Positions 1 to 14,120 of a stretch of 64,000 nt of DNA are shown here, piece after piece (position 1 is the first letter of the stretch; every line of letters begins with the position of its first letter). Source of the DNA: Alloyangia pacifica (GTDB lineage Bacteria; Pseudomonadota; Alphaproteobacteria; Rhodobacterales; Rhodobacteraceae); assembly GCF_020524285.1 (NCBI RefSeq), contig NZ_JAIVKX010000002.1, forward strand, positions 434,001 through 498,000, in the 5' to 3' direction. The notes under the pieces are model-generated. The model made no database searches. It saw only the letters and a program-made list of their open reading frames with translations, and was not told where the DNA came from. The position numbers and the translations under genes were made by a program.

Positions 1-1265
1 AATACGGCGATCTCTTCGGCGGCCCGGCCCGGGTGCTGAAAGCGCCGCTCGGCTCCGAGACCAGCGCGCAGGTGCTCTACGTGCTCGAGGCGCCGCATCT
101 CTTCGACCGCGACGGCGGGCCCTACATGGACAAAAGCGGCAACGACTGGCGCGACAACCCCGAGCGCTTCGCGGCGCTGTCGTCGGTCGCCGCGATGATC
201 GGCGCCGACGGGATCGAGGGCTGGAGCCCGCAGATCCTGCATTGCCACGACTGGCAGGCCGGTTTCGCGCCGCTCTACCTGCGCGAGCTGGGTGCGGCGG
301 GGCGGGTCTCTTCGCTGATGACCATCCACAACATCGCCTTCCAGGGCATGGCCCCCGCGGCGCGCATCGGCACGCTCGGCCTGCCGCGCACCGGCTTTCA
401 CCAGCGCGGCTACGAGTTCTGGGACAGCGTCTCGGCGCTGAAGGCGGGGCTGGTCTATGCCGACAAGCTCTCCACCGTCTCGCCGACCTATGCCTCCGAG
501 CTGATGACCAAGGAGTTCGGCATGGGGCTCGACGGCGTGCTGCGCGAGCGTCAGGAGGACATGGTCGGCATCCTCAACGGCATCGACGAGGACATCTGGA
601 CCCCGCCCTACAAGACCATCGCCGAGAAGGCCAAGCACAAGGCGGCGCTGCGCAAGGAGCTGGACCTGCCCGACGACTGGCCCGGCCCGCTCTGCGTGGT
701 GATCTCGCGGATGACCGAGCAGAAGGGCCTCGACATCCTGATGCAGGCGCTGCCCGCGCTGCTCGACCGCGGCGGCCAGTTGGCGCTGCTGGGTTCGGGC
801 AACCCCGGGCTCGAGGAAGCCTTCCAGCGCAAGGCGCAGAAGCATCCGGGGGTGGCCGTGCGGATCGGCTACGACGAGGCGTTCGCGCATCGGCTGATGG
901 CCGGGGGTGACGCGATCCTGGTGCCCTCCCGCTTCGAGCCCTGCGGGCTGACCCAGCTCTACGGCCTGCGCTACGGCACCCTGCCGCTGGTGGCGCTCAC
1001 CGGCGGCCTGGCGGACACGGTGATCAACGCATCGCCTGCCGGATTGGCAGCGGGCTGCGCAACCGGGCTGCAATTCCATCCGGTGACCGCCCAGGCACTG
1101 GCCCAATCGCTCATGCGGCTTATAACTCTGTACCAGGACAAGGAAACCTGGACGCGCATGATGACCAACGCGATGGCCTCGCCGGTGAGCTGGACCCATT
1201 CGGCGGCGAAATACGCGGCGCTCTACGCAGACATGGTGACGGCAAAGAAGGCGAAGACTGCATGA
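1..1265 (+). CDS. glgA: Glycogen synthase GlgA, 5'-truncated by the window
   Basis: ADP-glucose:glycogen glucosyltransferase (GT5 family), which extends alpha-1,4-glucan in the cytoplasm. The reading frame is open back to base 3 (codons YGDLFGGPARVLKA), so the gene starts outside the window; about 420 C-terminal residues are visible out of a usual 475-480. Family landmarks seen are LHCHDWQAG and TIHNIAFQG in the N-terminal Rossmann half, the linker ADKLSTVSPTYA, the nucleotide-sugar site ISRMTEQKGLD, and the EPCGLTQLYGLRYGTLP block containing the E-x7-E retaining-glucosyltransferase motif. The stop lies 7 bp before glgX, so it is the first visible gene of a glgA-glgX-malQ-pgm operon. Identity is secure; the true start is not visible. 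Confidence 0.95.
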   Translation, partial: YGDLFGGPARVLKAPLGSETSAQVLYVLEAPHLFDRDGGPYMDKSGNDWRDNPERFAALSSVAAMIGADGIEGWSPQILHCHDWQAGFAPLYLRELGAAGRVSSLMTIHNIAFQGMAPAARIGTLGLPRTGFHQRGYEFWDSVSALKAGLVYADKLSTVSPTYASELMTKEFGMGLDGVLRERQEDMVGILNGIDEDIWTPPYKTIAEKAKHKAALRKELDLPDDWPGPLCVVISRMTEQKGLDILMQALPALLDRGGQLALLGSGNPGLEEAFQRKAQKHPGVAVRIGYDEAFAHRLMAGGDAILVPSRFEPCGLTQLYGLRYGTLPLVALTGGLADTVINASPAGLAAGCATGLQFHPVTAQALAQSLMRLITLYQDKETWTRMMTNAMASPVSWTHSAAKYAALYADMVTAKKAKTA

Positions 1266-1272
1266 GGCATAG

Positions 1273-3323
1273 ATGAGCGAGCCGGTCATCCTCGCGGGGT
1301 CCGCCACCCCGCTCGGCGCGACATTCGACGGCGACGGCGTGAACTTCGCGCTCTTCTCCGCCCATGCCGAGTCCGTCACGCTCTGTCTCTTCGACGAGGA
1401 TGGCACCGAGACCCATCGCCTCCCCCTGCCCGAGCGCGACGGCGATGTCTGGCACGGGCGGGTACCCGGTCTCACTCCCGGCCAGCACTACGGCTACCGC
1501 GTCGACGGGCCGTTCCAGCCGCGGCAGGGCCACCGTTTCAATCCCCACAAGCTGCTGCTCGACCCCTACGCCCGGCGCATCACCGGCCATCCGGTGTGGA
1601 ACGACGCGCTGTTCGGCGGCACCGACGCGCGCAACACCGCCGACAGCGCGCCCTACATGCCCAAGGGCGTGGTGGTCGACACCAGCTTCGACTGGGGCGG
1701 CAACAGCCCGCCCGAGACCCGGCTTGCCAAGAGCGTGATCTACGAGGCCCACGTCAAGGGCCTCACCCAGCGCTTTCCCGGCGCCGAGCCCGCCGGAAAG
1801 TTCCTCGCCATCGCCTCGGACCCGGTGCTCGAGTATCTGACCGGCCTCGGCATCACCGCGATCGAACTGCTGCCGGTGCATGCCTTCCTCAACGACAAGT
1901 TCCTCGTCGACAAGGGGCTGCGCAACTACTGGGGCTACCAGACCCTCGGCTTTTTCGCGCCCGATCCGCGCTACCTCGACCACGGCGCGATCTGGGAGTT
2001 CCAGCACATGGTCGCGCGGCTGCACGCCGCCGGGATCGAGGTGATCCTCGACGTGGTCTACAACCACAGCTGCGAGGGCGACGAGCACGGGCCGACGCTC
2101 AGTTTCCGCGGGCTCGACAACCTCAGCTACTACCGCCTGCCCGAGAACAAGCGCGGCTACATCAACGACACCGGCACCGGCAACACGCTGAACATCGACC
2201 ACCCGATGGTGCTGCGCATGGTGATGGACTCCCTGCGCTACTGGGCGACCACCATGGGCGTCGACGGCTTCCGCTTCGACCTGTGCTCGACGCTGGGCCG
2301 CACGCCGCAGGGCTTCGACCGCAACTCGGCCTTCTTCAAGGCGCTGCGGCAGGACCCGGTACTGGCCGCCAAGAAGCTGATCGCCGAACCCTGGGACATT
2401 GGCCCGGGCGGCTACCAGCTCGGGGCCTACCCGCCGCCCTTCAGCGAATGGAACGACCAGTATCGCGACGGCGTGCGCCGCTTCTGGCGCGGCGACCTCG
2501 GCCATGTGCCGGTGATGGCCGACCGCATCACCGGCTCGGCGGGACTCTTCGATCACTCGGGCCGCAATGCCACCGCCTCGGTCAACCTGCTCACCGCCCA
2601 CGACGGCTTCACCCTGACGGACGTGGTGTCCTACACCCAGCGCCACAACGAGGCCAACGGCGAAGAGAACCGCGACGGCCACGGCGAGAACTACTCGGAC
2701 AACATGGGCGTCGAGGGCCCGACCGAGGACGAGGCGATCCTCGAGGCCCGCGCCCAACGCCGCCGCAACATGATGGCGACGCTGCTGCTGAGCCAGGGCA
2801 CGCCGATGATCCTCGCAGGAGACGAGATCGGCAACTCGCAGAGCGGGAACAACAACGCCTACGCCCAGGACAACGAGACCGGCTGGATCGACTGGGACAA
2901 CCGCGACGACGCCTTCCTCGCCTTCACCCGCAAGCTCATCGCCTTCCGCAAGGCGCACCCGATCCTGCGTCAGCGCCGCTACCTGCATTCGCGGCCGCGC
3001 CGGGTCGACGGCGTGCCGGATCTGTTCTGGTGGCGCCCCGACGGGCAGGAGATGACCCGCGCCGACTGGACCAACGGCCACCTCAAGGTGCTCTGCGCCG
3101 AATTCCGCATGGCCTCGGGCACGCCGCTCTACAAGCAGCGCGAGGAGGCCATCTACATTGCGCTCAACGCCGGTGAGGCGGTGGAGCTGACCCTGCCGGA
3201 CCCCGGCGAGGGCTTTTCCTGGGTGCGCCATATCGACACCACCGATCCCGAGGCGGACCCGCAGCGCCTCGGCGGCACCGTGACGCTGGCGGCGAACTCG
3301 GTGCTCCTGTTGGCAGAGGAGGC

Positions 3324-3327
<4 letters not shown>
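1273..3327 (+). CDS. glgX: Glycogen debranching enzyme GlgX
   Basis: Isoamylase-type GH13 enzyme of 684 aa that hydrolyses alpha-1,6 branches in limit dextrin during glycogen breakdown. An N-terminal CBM48-like domain (about residues 1-130) precedes the TIM barrel. The conserved GH13 regions are visible: DVVYNH from residue 260, GFRFDL with the nucleophile Asp336, AEPWD with acid/base Glu372, and TAHDGF with Asp444. The ATG follows the glgA stop by 7 bp, and its own stop overlaps the malQ start by 4 bp (ATGA), which points to translational coupling. Length and motifs match the GlgX/TreX family; no anomaly seen. Confidence 0.96.
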
Positions 3328-6826
<3,499 letters not shown>

Positions 6827-6841
6827 TCGGAAGACACGACA

Positions 6842-7732
6842 ATGGACACCCTCCGCGCCATCGCCCTGATGGTGCTTGGCATGGCTTTGCTGGCTCTCAG
6901 CGACGCCTTCATCAAGCTGTCGACGCTACAGGCGCCCTCCGGCCAGGTCATGATGGCCATCGGTCTCGGCGGCTGCTGCGTCTTCCTGATCCTCGCCCGG
7001 CTGAAGACACTGCCGCTGCGCCGCGCTGACGCGCTGCACCCGCGCGTGCTGCTACGCAACCTCTTCGAGATGGTGGGCGGGCTCGGCATGATCATCGGCC
7101 TGACCTACATCCCGCTGTCGGTGATGGCGGCGATCATGCAGACCGCGCCGCTGGCGGTGACGCTGGGCGCGGCGCTCTTCCTCGGGGAAAGCGTCGGCTG
7201 GCGCCGCTGGTCGGCGATCGGCGTCGGCCTCGTCGGCATGCTGATGGTGATCCGCCCCTTTGGCGCCGAATTCACCGGCTGGGAAATCTTTGCGGTCGTC
7301 GGGGTGATCGGGCTGGCGGCGCGCGATCTCGTCACCCGCACCCTGCCCGCCGCGATCCCCTCGGTCGCGGTCTCGGCCTGGGGCATGCTCTCAATCGCAC
7401 CCGTGGGGCTGGTGCTGCTGCTGGTCTCCGGGCGCGCCCCGGTCTTCACCCTGCCCGCGCTGCTGCCCATGGCGGGCGCCGTGATGGTGACGGCGGGCGG
7501 CTATCTCGCGGTGACCAATGCCATGCGCATGGCCGAGGTCGCGGCGGTCTCGCCCTTCCGCTACACTCGGCTGATCTTCACCGCGAGCCTCGGGATGATG
7601 ATCTTCGGCGAACGCCCGGACGGCTGGACCTACGCGGGTGCGGCGCTGATCCTCTGCGCCGGCCTCTACACCTTCGTCCGCGAGCACCGGCTGGCACGGG
7701 CCAAGGACAGGGATGTGAACCGGGGGCTCTGA
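6842..7732 (+). CDS. DMT (EamA) family transporter
   Basis: Predicted inner-membrane carrier of 296 aa from the drug/metabolite transporter superfamily, with about ten hydrophobic segments arranged as two EamA repeats (for example IALMVLGMALLALSDAFIKL near the N-terminus and LIFTASLGMMIFGERP in the second repeat). The FGERPDGWTYAGAALI block is typical of this family. It starts 15 bp after pgm with GGAAG upstream, so it may be read from the glycogen operon, although a functional link is not evident. The substrate cannot be told from sequence. A second, distinct DMT gene lies at 33958. Confidence 0.85.
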   Translation: MDTLRAIALMVLGMALLALSDAFIKLSTLQAPSGQVMMAIGLGGCCVFLILARLKTLPLRRADALHPRVLLRNLFEMVGGLGMIIGLTYIPLSVMAAIMQTAPLAVTLGAALFLGESVGWRRWSAIGVGLVGMLMVIRPFGAEFTGWEIFAVVGVIGLAARDLVTRTLPAAIPSVAVSAWGMLSIAPVGLVLLLVSGRAPVFTLPALLPMAGAVMVTAGGYLAVTNAMRMAEVAAVSPFRYTRLIFTASLGMMIFGERPDGWTYAGAALILCAGLYTFVREHRLARAKDRDVNRGL

Positions 7733-7751
7733 GGCCGCCCGGCTCGGCACA

Positions 7752-8939
7752 TCATCCGCCCACGACCTCGATCCCCGGCGCCGTCACGCTGTTCGCCGCA
7801 TCCACCGAGACCGTCTCGCGGGTGCGCGGCAGCGCCTCGGGCATGTCGCGCTGGATCCAGGTGATCAGCTTCTCGCGGATCTCGCAGCGCAGGTCGTAGG
7901 TGCGCGGTGCGTTGCGGGCCGAGGCGAGGATGCGGATCTCCATCACCCGCTCGCGGAAGTCGTTCACCTGCAGGTGACACACGTTGCCGTCCCAGAGCTC
8001 GCTCTCGCGGCAGATCTCGTTCATCTTCTCGCGGATGCGGCCGATGTCGGCGCAGTGATCGAGATAGAGCAGCACCCCGCCGATCAGCGACGAGCCGTCG
8101 CGCGTCCAGTTCTGGAACGGCTGCTCGATGAAGTAGCTCAAGGGCACGATCAGCCGGCGCCAGTCCCAGATCTTGATCACCACGTAGGTGCCGGTGATCT
8201 CCTCGATCCAGCCCCATTCGCCCTCGACGATCACCGCGTCGTCGATGCGGATCGGCTGGGTGATCGCCAGTTGGATCCCGGCGATCAGGTTCTTCAGCAC
8301 CGGCTGGAAGGCGAAACCGACGACGATGCCCGCCGCCCCCGCCGAGGCCAGCAGCGAAACCCCCCATTGCCGCACCCCCGGGAAGGTCATCAGGATCGCG
8401 GAGACGGTGACGATGAGGATCAGCCAGCCGGTCAACCGCACGAGGATGCGGCTTTGTGTGACGTGTTTGCGGGCCAGGAAATTGTCCTCGGCATCGAGCG
8501 AGAATTTCCGCAACCGCACCGTGGTCCAGATGTTCAGCGCCGTGTGCACCACCCAGGCCACGAGGATGATGAAGGCGATCAGAAGCGCGTGCTGCGCAAG
8601 ATCGCGCCAGGTGGCGTCGAGCGGTGCCACGGCTACGCCGATCGCCAGAAAGAACACCACCAGCCCCATCCGAAGCGGCCGCCGGGTGCGCGACACGAGG
8701 CTGCGCCAGAACAGCTCGCGCTTGGCGACCAGCCTGGTGAGGATGCCGAACACCAGCCTGAAGGCCAGAACGCCGACCAGGAATGCCACGCCGAGAACCG
8801 CCGTCGGCATCACCCAGCCCGGCAGGACCGGGATGATCGACTCCACCGTTTCCGAAAAATCCGCCACCTGTTGTTCGAGCTGGTCGAGCTCGGAGATATC
8901 GGCCACCTGCTGCCCGATCTCGCTGATTTCTTCTTCCAT
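7752..8939 (-). CDS. Small-conductance mechanosensitive channel (MscS family)
   Basis: 395-aa inner-membrane protein. A short charged heptad-like N-terminus (MEEEISEIGQQVADISELDQ) precedes four or five membrane segments. The family hallmark follows: a glycine/alanine-rich pore helix (LLASAGAAGIVVGFAFQ) and then the beta-domain signature ITQPIRIDDAVIVEGEWG. Such channels open under membrane tension and release solutes on hypo-osmotic shock. The start at 8939 was chosen because GGAG lies about 8 bp upstream and family similarity begins there; upstream in-frame codons look non-coding. The C-terminus converges on the DMT gene with a 19-bp gap. It is unlike the larger DUF3772 MscS at 35680. Confidence 0.9.
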   Translation of the reverse strand: MEEEISEIGQQVADISELDQLEQQVADFSETVESIIPVLPGWVMPTAVLGVAFLVGVLAFRLVFGILTRLVAKRELFWRSLVSRTRRPLRMGLVVFFLAIGVAVAPLDATWRDLAQHALLIAFIILVAWVVHTALNIWTTVRLRKFSLDAEDNFLARKHVTQSRILVRLTGWLILIVTVSAILMTFPGVRQWGVSLLASAGAAGIVVGFAFQPVLKNLIAGIQLAITQPIRIDDAVIVEGEWGWIEEITGTYVVIKIWDWRRLIVPLSYFIEQPFQNWTRDGSSLIGGVLLYLDHCADIGRIREKMNEICRESELWDGNVCHLQVNDFRERVMEIRILASARNAPRTYDLRCEIREKLITWIQRDMPEALPRTRETVSVDAANSVTAPGIEVVGG

Positions 8940-9079
8940 GCACAATCTCCGCGCGGCGCCGTCCTCCCCTCGGCACCTGTTGCGCGGCCTTTCCTGCTGA
9001 TCATTGCCTGTGCGTCTGCAGCAAAAACCTAGACGCGATTTTCGCCATGGCAAAAAACTATCCTGCAAGGCCATGAAGT

Positions 9080-9124
9080 TGTTAGCGCAACCCCATGGGA
9101 ACAGGGAGTGTTAGCGTTAGCGCC
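9080..9124. promoter_or_regulatory. Two imperfect GTTAGCG operator-like sites upstream of eno
   Basis: TGTTAGCGCAAC (9080-9091) and TGTTAGCGTTAGCG (9110-9123) each carry a good TGTTAGCG half-site and a degenerate partner half. Both lie upstream of the predicted eno -35 box. The same half-site recurs before gap and as a perfect palindrome before zwf. The pattern fits a LacI-family regulator binding a central-CG palindrome; in alphaproteobacteria CceR is the obvious candidate. Assignment to CceR is inference. Confidence 0.6.
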
Positions 9125-9128
9125 ATTA

Positions 9129-10466
<1,338 letters not shown>

Positions 10467-10488
10467 TCTGCGCGCCTTTGAGACGACG

Positions 10489-10516
10489 AAGGGCGGGGAA
10501 TTTCCCCGCCCTTTTA
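10489..10516 (+). terminator. Rho-independent terminator of eno
   Basis: AAGGGCGGGG / CCCCGCCCTT stem around an AATTT loop, followed by TTAATTT. It could also stop transcripts arriving from zapA on the minus strand, though the T-run there is poor. Confidence 0.85.
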
Positions 10517-10634
10517 ATTTGAGCTGCCCTGCGGTGCGTCTTGTCTTTCCGAACACGCATGACACCCGCGTCTCCGGCACCCCTGCGCCCGAGTTCCGCG
10601 CGGCCCACTGGAAGAATGCCCGCAGGAAGGATTC

Positions 10635-10694
10635 AGGGGCTCTGCCCCCAAGGCGCTGCGCGCCGCTCCTCCGGGATCATTGGGCCTAGACGAA
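10635..10694 (+). repeat. Dispersed intergenic repeat, copy 1 (full form, diverged)
   Basis: Same order of parts as the copies at 14001 and 21767: a GGGGC-TCT-GCCCC hairpin, a GGCGC-TGC-GCGCC hairpin, then CTCCGGGATCATTGGG and a purine tail ending GACGAAA. It lies between the 3' ends of eno and zapA. A diverged member, recognised by layout rather than identity. Confidence 0.5.
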
Positions 10695-10696
10695 AT

Positions 10697-11119
10697 TCAG
10701 GAGCCCGCCTTGTCCTCGACCGCCTCGGCCAATGCCTCGGCGCGGGCGGCCAGTTCGGCCATGGCCTCGGTGAGGCTGCGCGGGATCACCGGCACCTCGA
10801 CGCGCTCCGCCTCGGGCGGCGGCGCGTCGCGCAGCGCCCGCACCTCGGAGGCCATGGCGGCCATTCGCTCCTCGGACTCGCGCAGCCGGTCCTCGGTCTC
10901 GCGCAGGCGATCCTCGAGCCCGGCGGTCTTGTCGGCCAGCATCAGCCCCGCCATCAGCAGCATGCGCGCCTCGGGCATGCGGCCGATCTGGCCGACCAGC
11001 ACCTGCGCCTCGCCATCCAGCATCCGCGCCGCGGCCTGGAGATATTGTTCCTCACCCTGCTGGCAGGCGACCTCGAAGCTGCGGCCGCCGATCAGGATCT
11101 CGACTTCGATCTGCGACAT
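10697..11119 (-). CDS. zapA: Cell division protein ZapA
   Basis: 140-aa FtsZ-ring-associated protein that cross-links FtsZ protofilaments in the cytoplasm. The N-terminal ZapA domain (SQIEVEILIGGRSFEVACQQG, then EEQYLQAAARMLD) is followed by a long charged coiled coil rich in Glu, Arg and Ala (about residues 60-140). The ATG at 11119 has GGAGGA upstream; a GTG codon directly before it is an alternative. The start shares one base with the stop of the upstream coiled-coil gene, so the two are co-translated. The long C-terminal extension is typical of alphaproteobacterial ZapA. Confidence 0.9.
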   Translation of the reverse strand: MSQIEVEILIGGRSFEVACQQGEEQYLQAAARMLDGEAQVLVGQIGRMPEARMLLMAGLMLADKTAGLEDRLRETEDRLRESEERMAAMASEVRALRDAPPPEAERVEVPVIPRSLTEAMAELAARAEALAEAVEDKAGS

Positions 11120-11625
11120 CACAGGTCCTCCGATGTGGTGGCGGCCAGCGCCGGGGCCAGCCCGGCGAGCAGCGCGCGGGCCTCGGCCTCTTCGACGCCG
11201 CGCGCGGCGCGCAGCGATTCAAGCTCGGCCAGCATGGCCTGGTTGACCAGATGCGGCTCTCCGAGCCCGGCCTCGAGCGCGGCGCGCATCTCGGCCTGCG
11301 AGCGCATCAGCATGTCGTTGGCCTGCCGCAGGCGCTGCAGCTCGCCATCGAGCGCGGCCAGGGCGCCCTGCTGCTCCGCCAACTGCGCCGCGAGCGCCTC
11401 GCCGTCCGGGGCGGCGGTCGGCGCGGACTCGAGCTGTGCATGCAGTTGCCGGACCCGCTCCTCGAGCTGGGCATTGGCCATGCGTTCCTCTTCCAGCGCC
11501 GTGGCGATCTCGCTCTCGGCCTCCGCCTCGGTGCCCATGGGCGCCTGTCCCAGCGCCTCGACCCCCGTGGAGATGCGGTCGAATGCGCGCGTGATGCGTG
11601 AGTGCAGCTCGTCGATCTGGCTCAT
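11119..11625 (-). CDS. Coiled-coil protein upstream of zapA
   Basis: 168-aa protein, almost entirely predicted helical coiled coil: an N-terminal MSQIDELHSRITRAFDRIS segment, then long Glu/Ala/Gln/Leu heptads (EIATALEEERMANAQLEERV and following). No signal peptide or membrane span. The start at 11625 has AAGGGA upstream; in-frame codons further upstream look non-coding. In alphaproteobacteria a small coiled-coil gene commonly sits directly before zapA and divergent from tkt, as here, which suggests a cell-division role. That role is inferred from context; no named function is recognised. Confidence 0.75.
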   Translation of the reverse strand: MSQIDELHSRITRAFDRISTGVEALGQAPMGTEAEAESEIATALEEERMANAQLEERVRQLHAQLESAPTAAPDGEALAAQLAEQQGALAALDGELQRLRQANDMLMRSQAEMRAALEAGLGEPHLVNQAMLAELESLRAARGVEEAEARALLAGLAPALAATTSEDL

Positions 11626-11969
11626 CCTGCGTCCCTTGTTCCTTGCCTCGTTCCGAGTGCTCTTGTTCCGGCGTTTCTCTCCGGCGTCTTCGGTCCGGTC
11701 GGTTCCCGCCGCGGCCCCGCGCCAAGGCGCGTCACGGCCCGCATCCGTTTGCCGGAGACCTATACCAAAGAGTCCGGAAAGGCGAATCAATGCACCCGGG
11801 TCAGCGAAAAGGATAACAAGCGTGCCGGGAAATTGCTCGCCATATGTTCCAAGGCCTTATGGCGCGAGCTTCATCCTGCGCATGACTGGTTTATCCCACT
11901 GCGCTTGAACTTATCGGCAGCGCTGCTATTGAGCCCGATGACAGGCTTCCGGCAAGAGGACAAAGCCCC
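11626..11969. other. Divergent intergenic region between the zapA pair and tkt
   Basis: 344 bp without a credible gene; the short frames here lack ribosome sites and family similarity. It must carry the promoters for both directions. A candidate tkt promoter is listed separately. No GTTAGCG operator of the kind seen at eno, gap and zwf was found. Confidence 0.7.
11905..11932 (+). promoter_or_regulatory. Candidate sigma-70 promoter of tkt
   Basis: TTGAAC (11905-11910), a 16-bp spacer and TATTGA (11927-11932), about 38 bp before the GTG start. Predicted from hexamers only. Confidence 0.4.
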
Positions 11970-13988
11970 GTGGACATTTCTGCACTCAAAGCCAAGAACC
12001 CCGACCACTGGACCCGCGCCTGCGCCATCCGTGCGCTGACGCTGGACGCGGTCACGGCTGCAAACTCCGGCCACTCCGGCATGCCCATCGGCATGGCCGA
12101 CGTGGCCACCGTGCTTTACTCCAAGCACCTGAAATTCGACGCCAAGAACCCGAAGTGGGCGGACCGCGACCGGTTCATCCTCTCCGCCGGCCACGGCTCG
12201 ATGCTGCTCTACTCGCTGCTCTATCTTGCCGGCGACGAGCAGATCACCCTCGACGAGGTGAAGAACTTCCGCCAGTGGGGCGCCCGCACCGCCGGCCACC
12301 CGGAGAACTTCCACGCCGACGCCATCGAGACCACCACCGGTCCGCTCGGCCAAGGCATCGCCACCGCCGTCGGCTTCGCCATGGGGGAAGAGATCCTGCG
12401 TGCCCGCTTCGGCAAGAAGGTCGTGGACCACCACACCTACGTCATCGCCGGCGACGGCTGCCTGATGGAGGGCGTGAGCCAGGAGGCGATCACCCTCGCC
12501 GGCCGCTACGGCCTCGGCAAACTCGTCGTGTTCTGGGACAACAACGGCATCACCATCGACGGCAAGGTCGAACTGTCGGACAAGACCGACCAGGTGAGCC
12601 GCTTCCGGTCCGCGGGCTGGGAGGTCATCGAGATCGACGGCCATGACCCCGAAGAGATCGACGCGGCCATCACGGCGGCGAAGAAGAGCGCGCAGCCGAC
12701 GATGATCGCCTGCAAGACGCACATCGCCCTCGGCCACGCCGCGCAGGACACCTCCAAGGGTCACGGCGCGCTGACCAATGCCGAGCAGAACACCGCCGCC
12801 AAGGAGAACTGGGGCTGGGTCTACGGCCCGTTCGAGGTTCCCGCCGAGGTGAAGAGCTGGTGGGAAGAGGTCGGCAGCCGCGGCGCCGCCGATCGCGCCG
12901 AGTGGGAAGAGTGTTTTGCCGCCCTTTCGGACAGCCGCCAGAAGGAATTCACCCGCCAGCAGGACGGCGATGCGCCGAAGAAGCTCTCGGCGGTGATCCG
13001 CGCGCTGAAGAAGCAGATCTCGGAGGAAGGCCCCAAGGTCGCCACCCGCAAGAGCTCGGAAATGGTGCTCGAGGTGGTCAACCCGATCATGCCCGAGACC
13101 GTCGGCGGCTCGGCCGACCTCACCGGCTCGAACAACACCAAGACCGGTGACCTGGGCGTCTTCGACGTGGACAGCCGCAAGGGCCGCTACGTCTACTGGG
13201 GCATTCGCGAGCACGGCATGGCCGCGGCGATGAACGGCATGGCGCTGCACGGCGGCCTGCGCCCCTACGGCGGCACCTTCATGGCCTTCACCGACTACGC
13301 GCGCCCCTCGATGCGCCTTGCCGCGCTGATGCAGATCCCGACGGTCTTCGTGATGACCCACGACTCCATCGGCCTCGGCGAAGACGGCCCGACGCACCAG
13401 CCGGTCGAGCACCTGGCGATCAGCCGCGCGACGCCGAACACCCTGGTGTTCCGCCCGGCCGACACCGTCGAGACCGCGGAAGCCTGGGAAGTGGCGCTGA
13501 CGCAGAAGGGTACGCCCTCGGTGCTGTCGCTGACCCGCCAGAACCTGCCGACCGTGCGCCGCGAGCACAAGACCTCCAACCTCACCTCGAAGGGCGCCTA
13601 CGTGCTCGCAGAGGCCGAGGGCAAGCGCCAGGTGATCCTGATCGCCACCGGCTCCGAGGTCGAGATCGCGCTGGCCGCGCGCGACGCGCTGCAGGCCGAG
13701 GGCATCGGCACCCGCGTCGTCTCCATGCCCTGCATGGAGCTCTTCGCGCAGCAGGAGGAAAGCTACCGCAAGCGCGTGCTGCCTGCCGGCCCCGTGCGCG
13801 TCGGCATCGAGGCGGCGACCCGTCTCGGCGGCTGGGACCGCTGGCTGCTCGGCGAGCGCGGCCGCGAGGCCAAGCAGGCGTTTGTGGGCATGGACAGCTT
13901 CGGCGCCTCGGCCCCGGCAGATGTGCTCTACGAGAAGTTCGGCATCACCGCGGCAAACGTGGTCGAGAAGGCCAAGGGCCTGCTCTGA
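11970..13988 (+). CDS. tkt: Transketolase
   Basis: Thiamine-diphosphate enzyme of 672 aa that moves two-carbon units between sugar phosphates in the pentose-phosphate and Calvin cycles. Visible: [19 protein letters not shown] near the N-terminus, the substrate motif [19 protein letters not shown], the TPP/Mg motif [13 protein letters not shown] ending in [11 protein letters not shown], and the pyrimidine-domain signature [19 protein letters not shown] with the activating glutamate. The start is a GTG at 11970 with AGAGGA about 10 bp upstream; no ATG gives a full-length protein. A dispersed repeat and a terminator follow. Full family length. Confidence 0.97.
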   Translation: MDISALKAKNPDHWTRACAIRALTLDAVTAANSGHSGMPIGMADVATVLYSKHLKFDAKNPKWADRDRFILSAGHGSMLLYSLLYLAGDEQITLDEVKNFRQWGARTAGHPENFHADAIETTTGPLGQGIATAVGFAMGEEILRARFGKKVVDHHTYVIAGDGCLMEGVSQEAITLAGRYGLGKLVVFWDNNGITIDGKVELSDKTDQVSRFRSAGWEVIEIDGHDPEEIDAAITAAKKSAQPTMIACKTHIALGHAAQDTSKGHGALTNAEQNTAAKENWGWVYGPFEVPAEVKSWWEEVGSRGAADRAEWEECFAALSDSRQKEFTRQQDGDAPKKLSAVIRALKKQISEEGPKVATRKSSEMVLEVVNPIMPETVGGSADLTGSNNTKTGDLGVFDVDSRKGRYVYWGIREHGMAAAMNGMALHGGLRPYGGTFMAFTDYARPSMRLAALMQIPTVFVMTHDSIGLGEDGPTHQPVEHLAISRATPNTLVFRPADTVETAEAWEVALTQKGTPSVLSLTRQNLPTVRREHKTSNLTSKGAYVLAEAEGKRQVILIATGSEVEIALAARDALQAEGIGTRVVSMPCMELFAQQEESYRKRVLPAGPVRVGIEAATRLGGWDRWLLGERGREAKQAFVGMDSFGASAPADVLYEKFGITAANVVEKAKGLL

Positions 13989-14000
13989 TCGGAGGCCGGG

Positions 14001-14059
14001 AGGGGGCGCTGCCCCCTCGCTCCGCGGGCTCACCCCCGGCGTGTTTCCAAAGAGAAGAA
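14001..14059 (+). repeat. Dispersed intergenic repeat, copy 2 (full form)
   Basis: A GGGGGC-GCT-GCCCCC hairpin, then GCTCCGCGGGCT, then ACCCCCGGCGTGTTTCC and AAAGAGAAGAA. It lies right after the tkt stop and just upstream of its terminator. Confidence 0.7.
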
Positions 14060-14063
14060 TGAC

Positions 14064-14091
14064 AAAGGGCGCCTCTCGCGGGGCGCCCTTT
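14064..14091 (+). terminator. Terminator of tkt (probably bidirectional)
   Basis: AAAGGGCGCC and GGCGCCCTTT form a 10-bp perfect stem around an eight-base loop, between the convergent tkt and DUF808 genes. Confidence 0.8.
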
Positions 14092-14120
14092 CTCGTTGTT
14101 GCAGGGGCGGCCGGCGGCGC

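Noticed and set aside
11871-14033. 720-codon open frame antisense to transketolase
   Set aside because: Antisense shadow with biased composition; transketolase is unambiguous.
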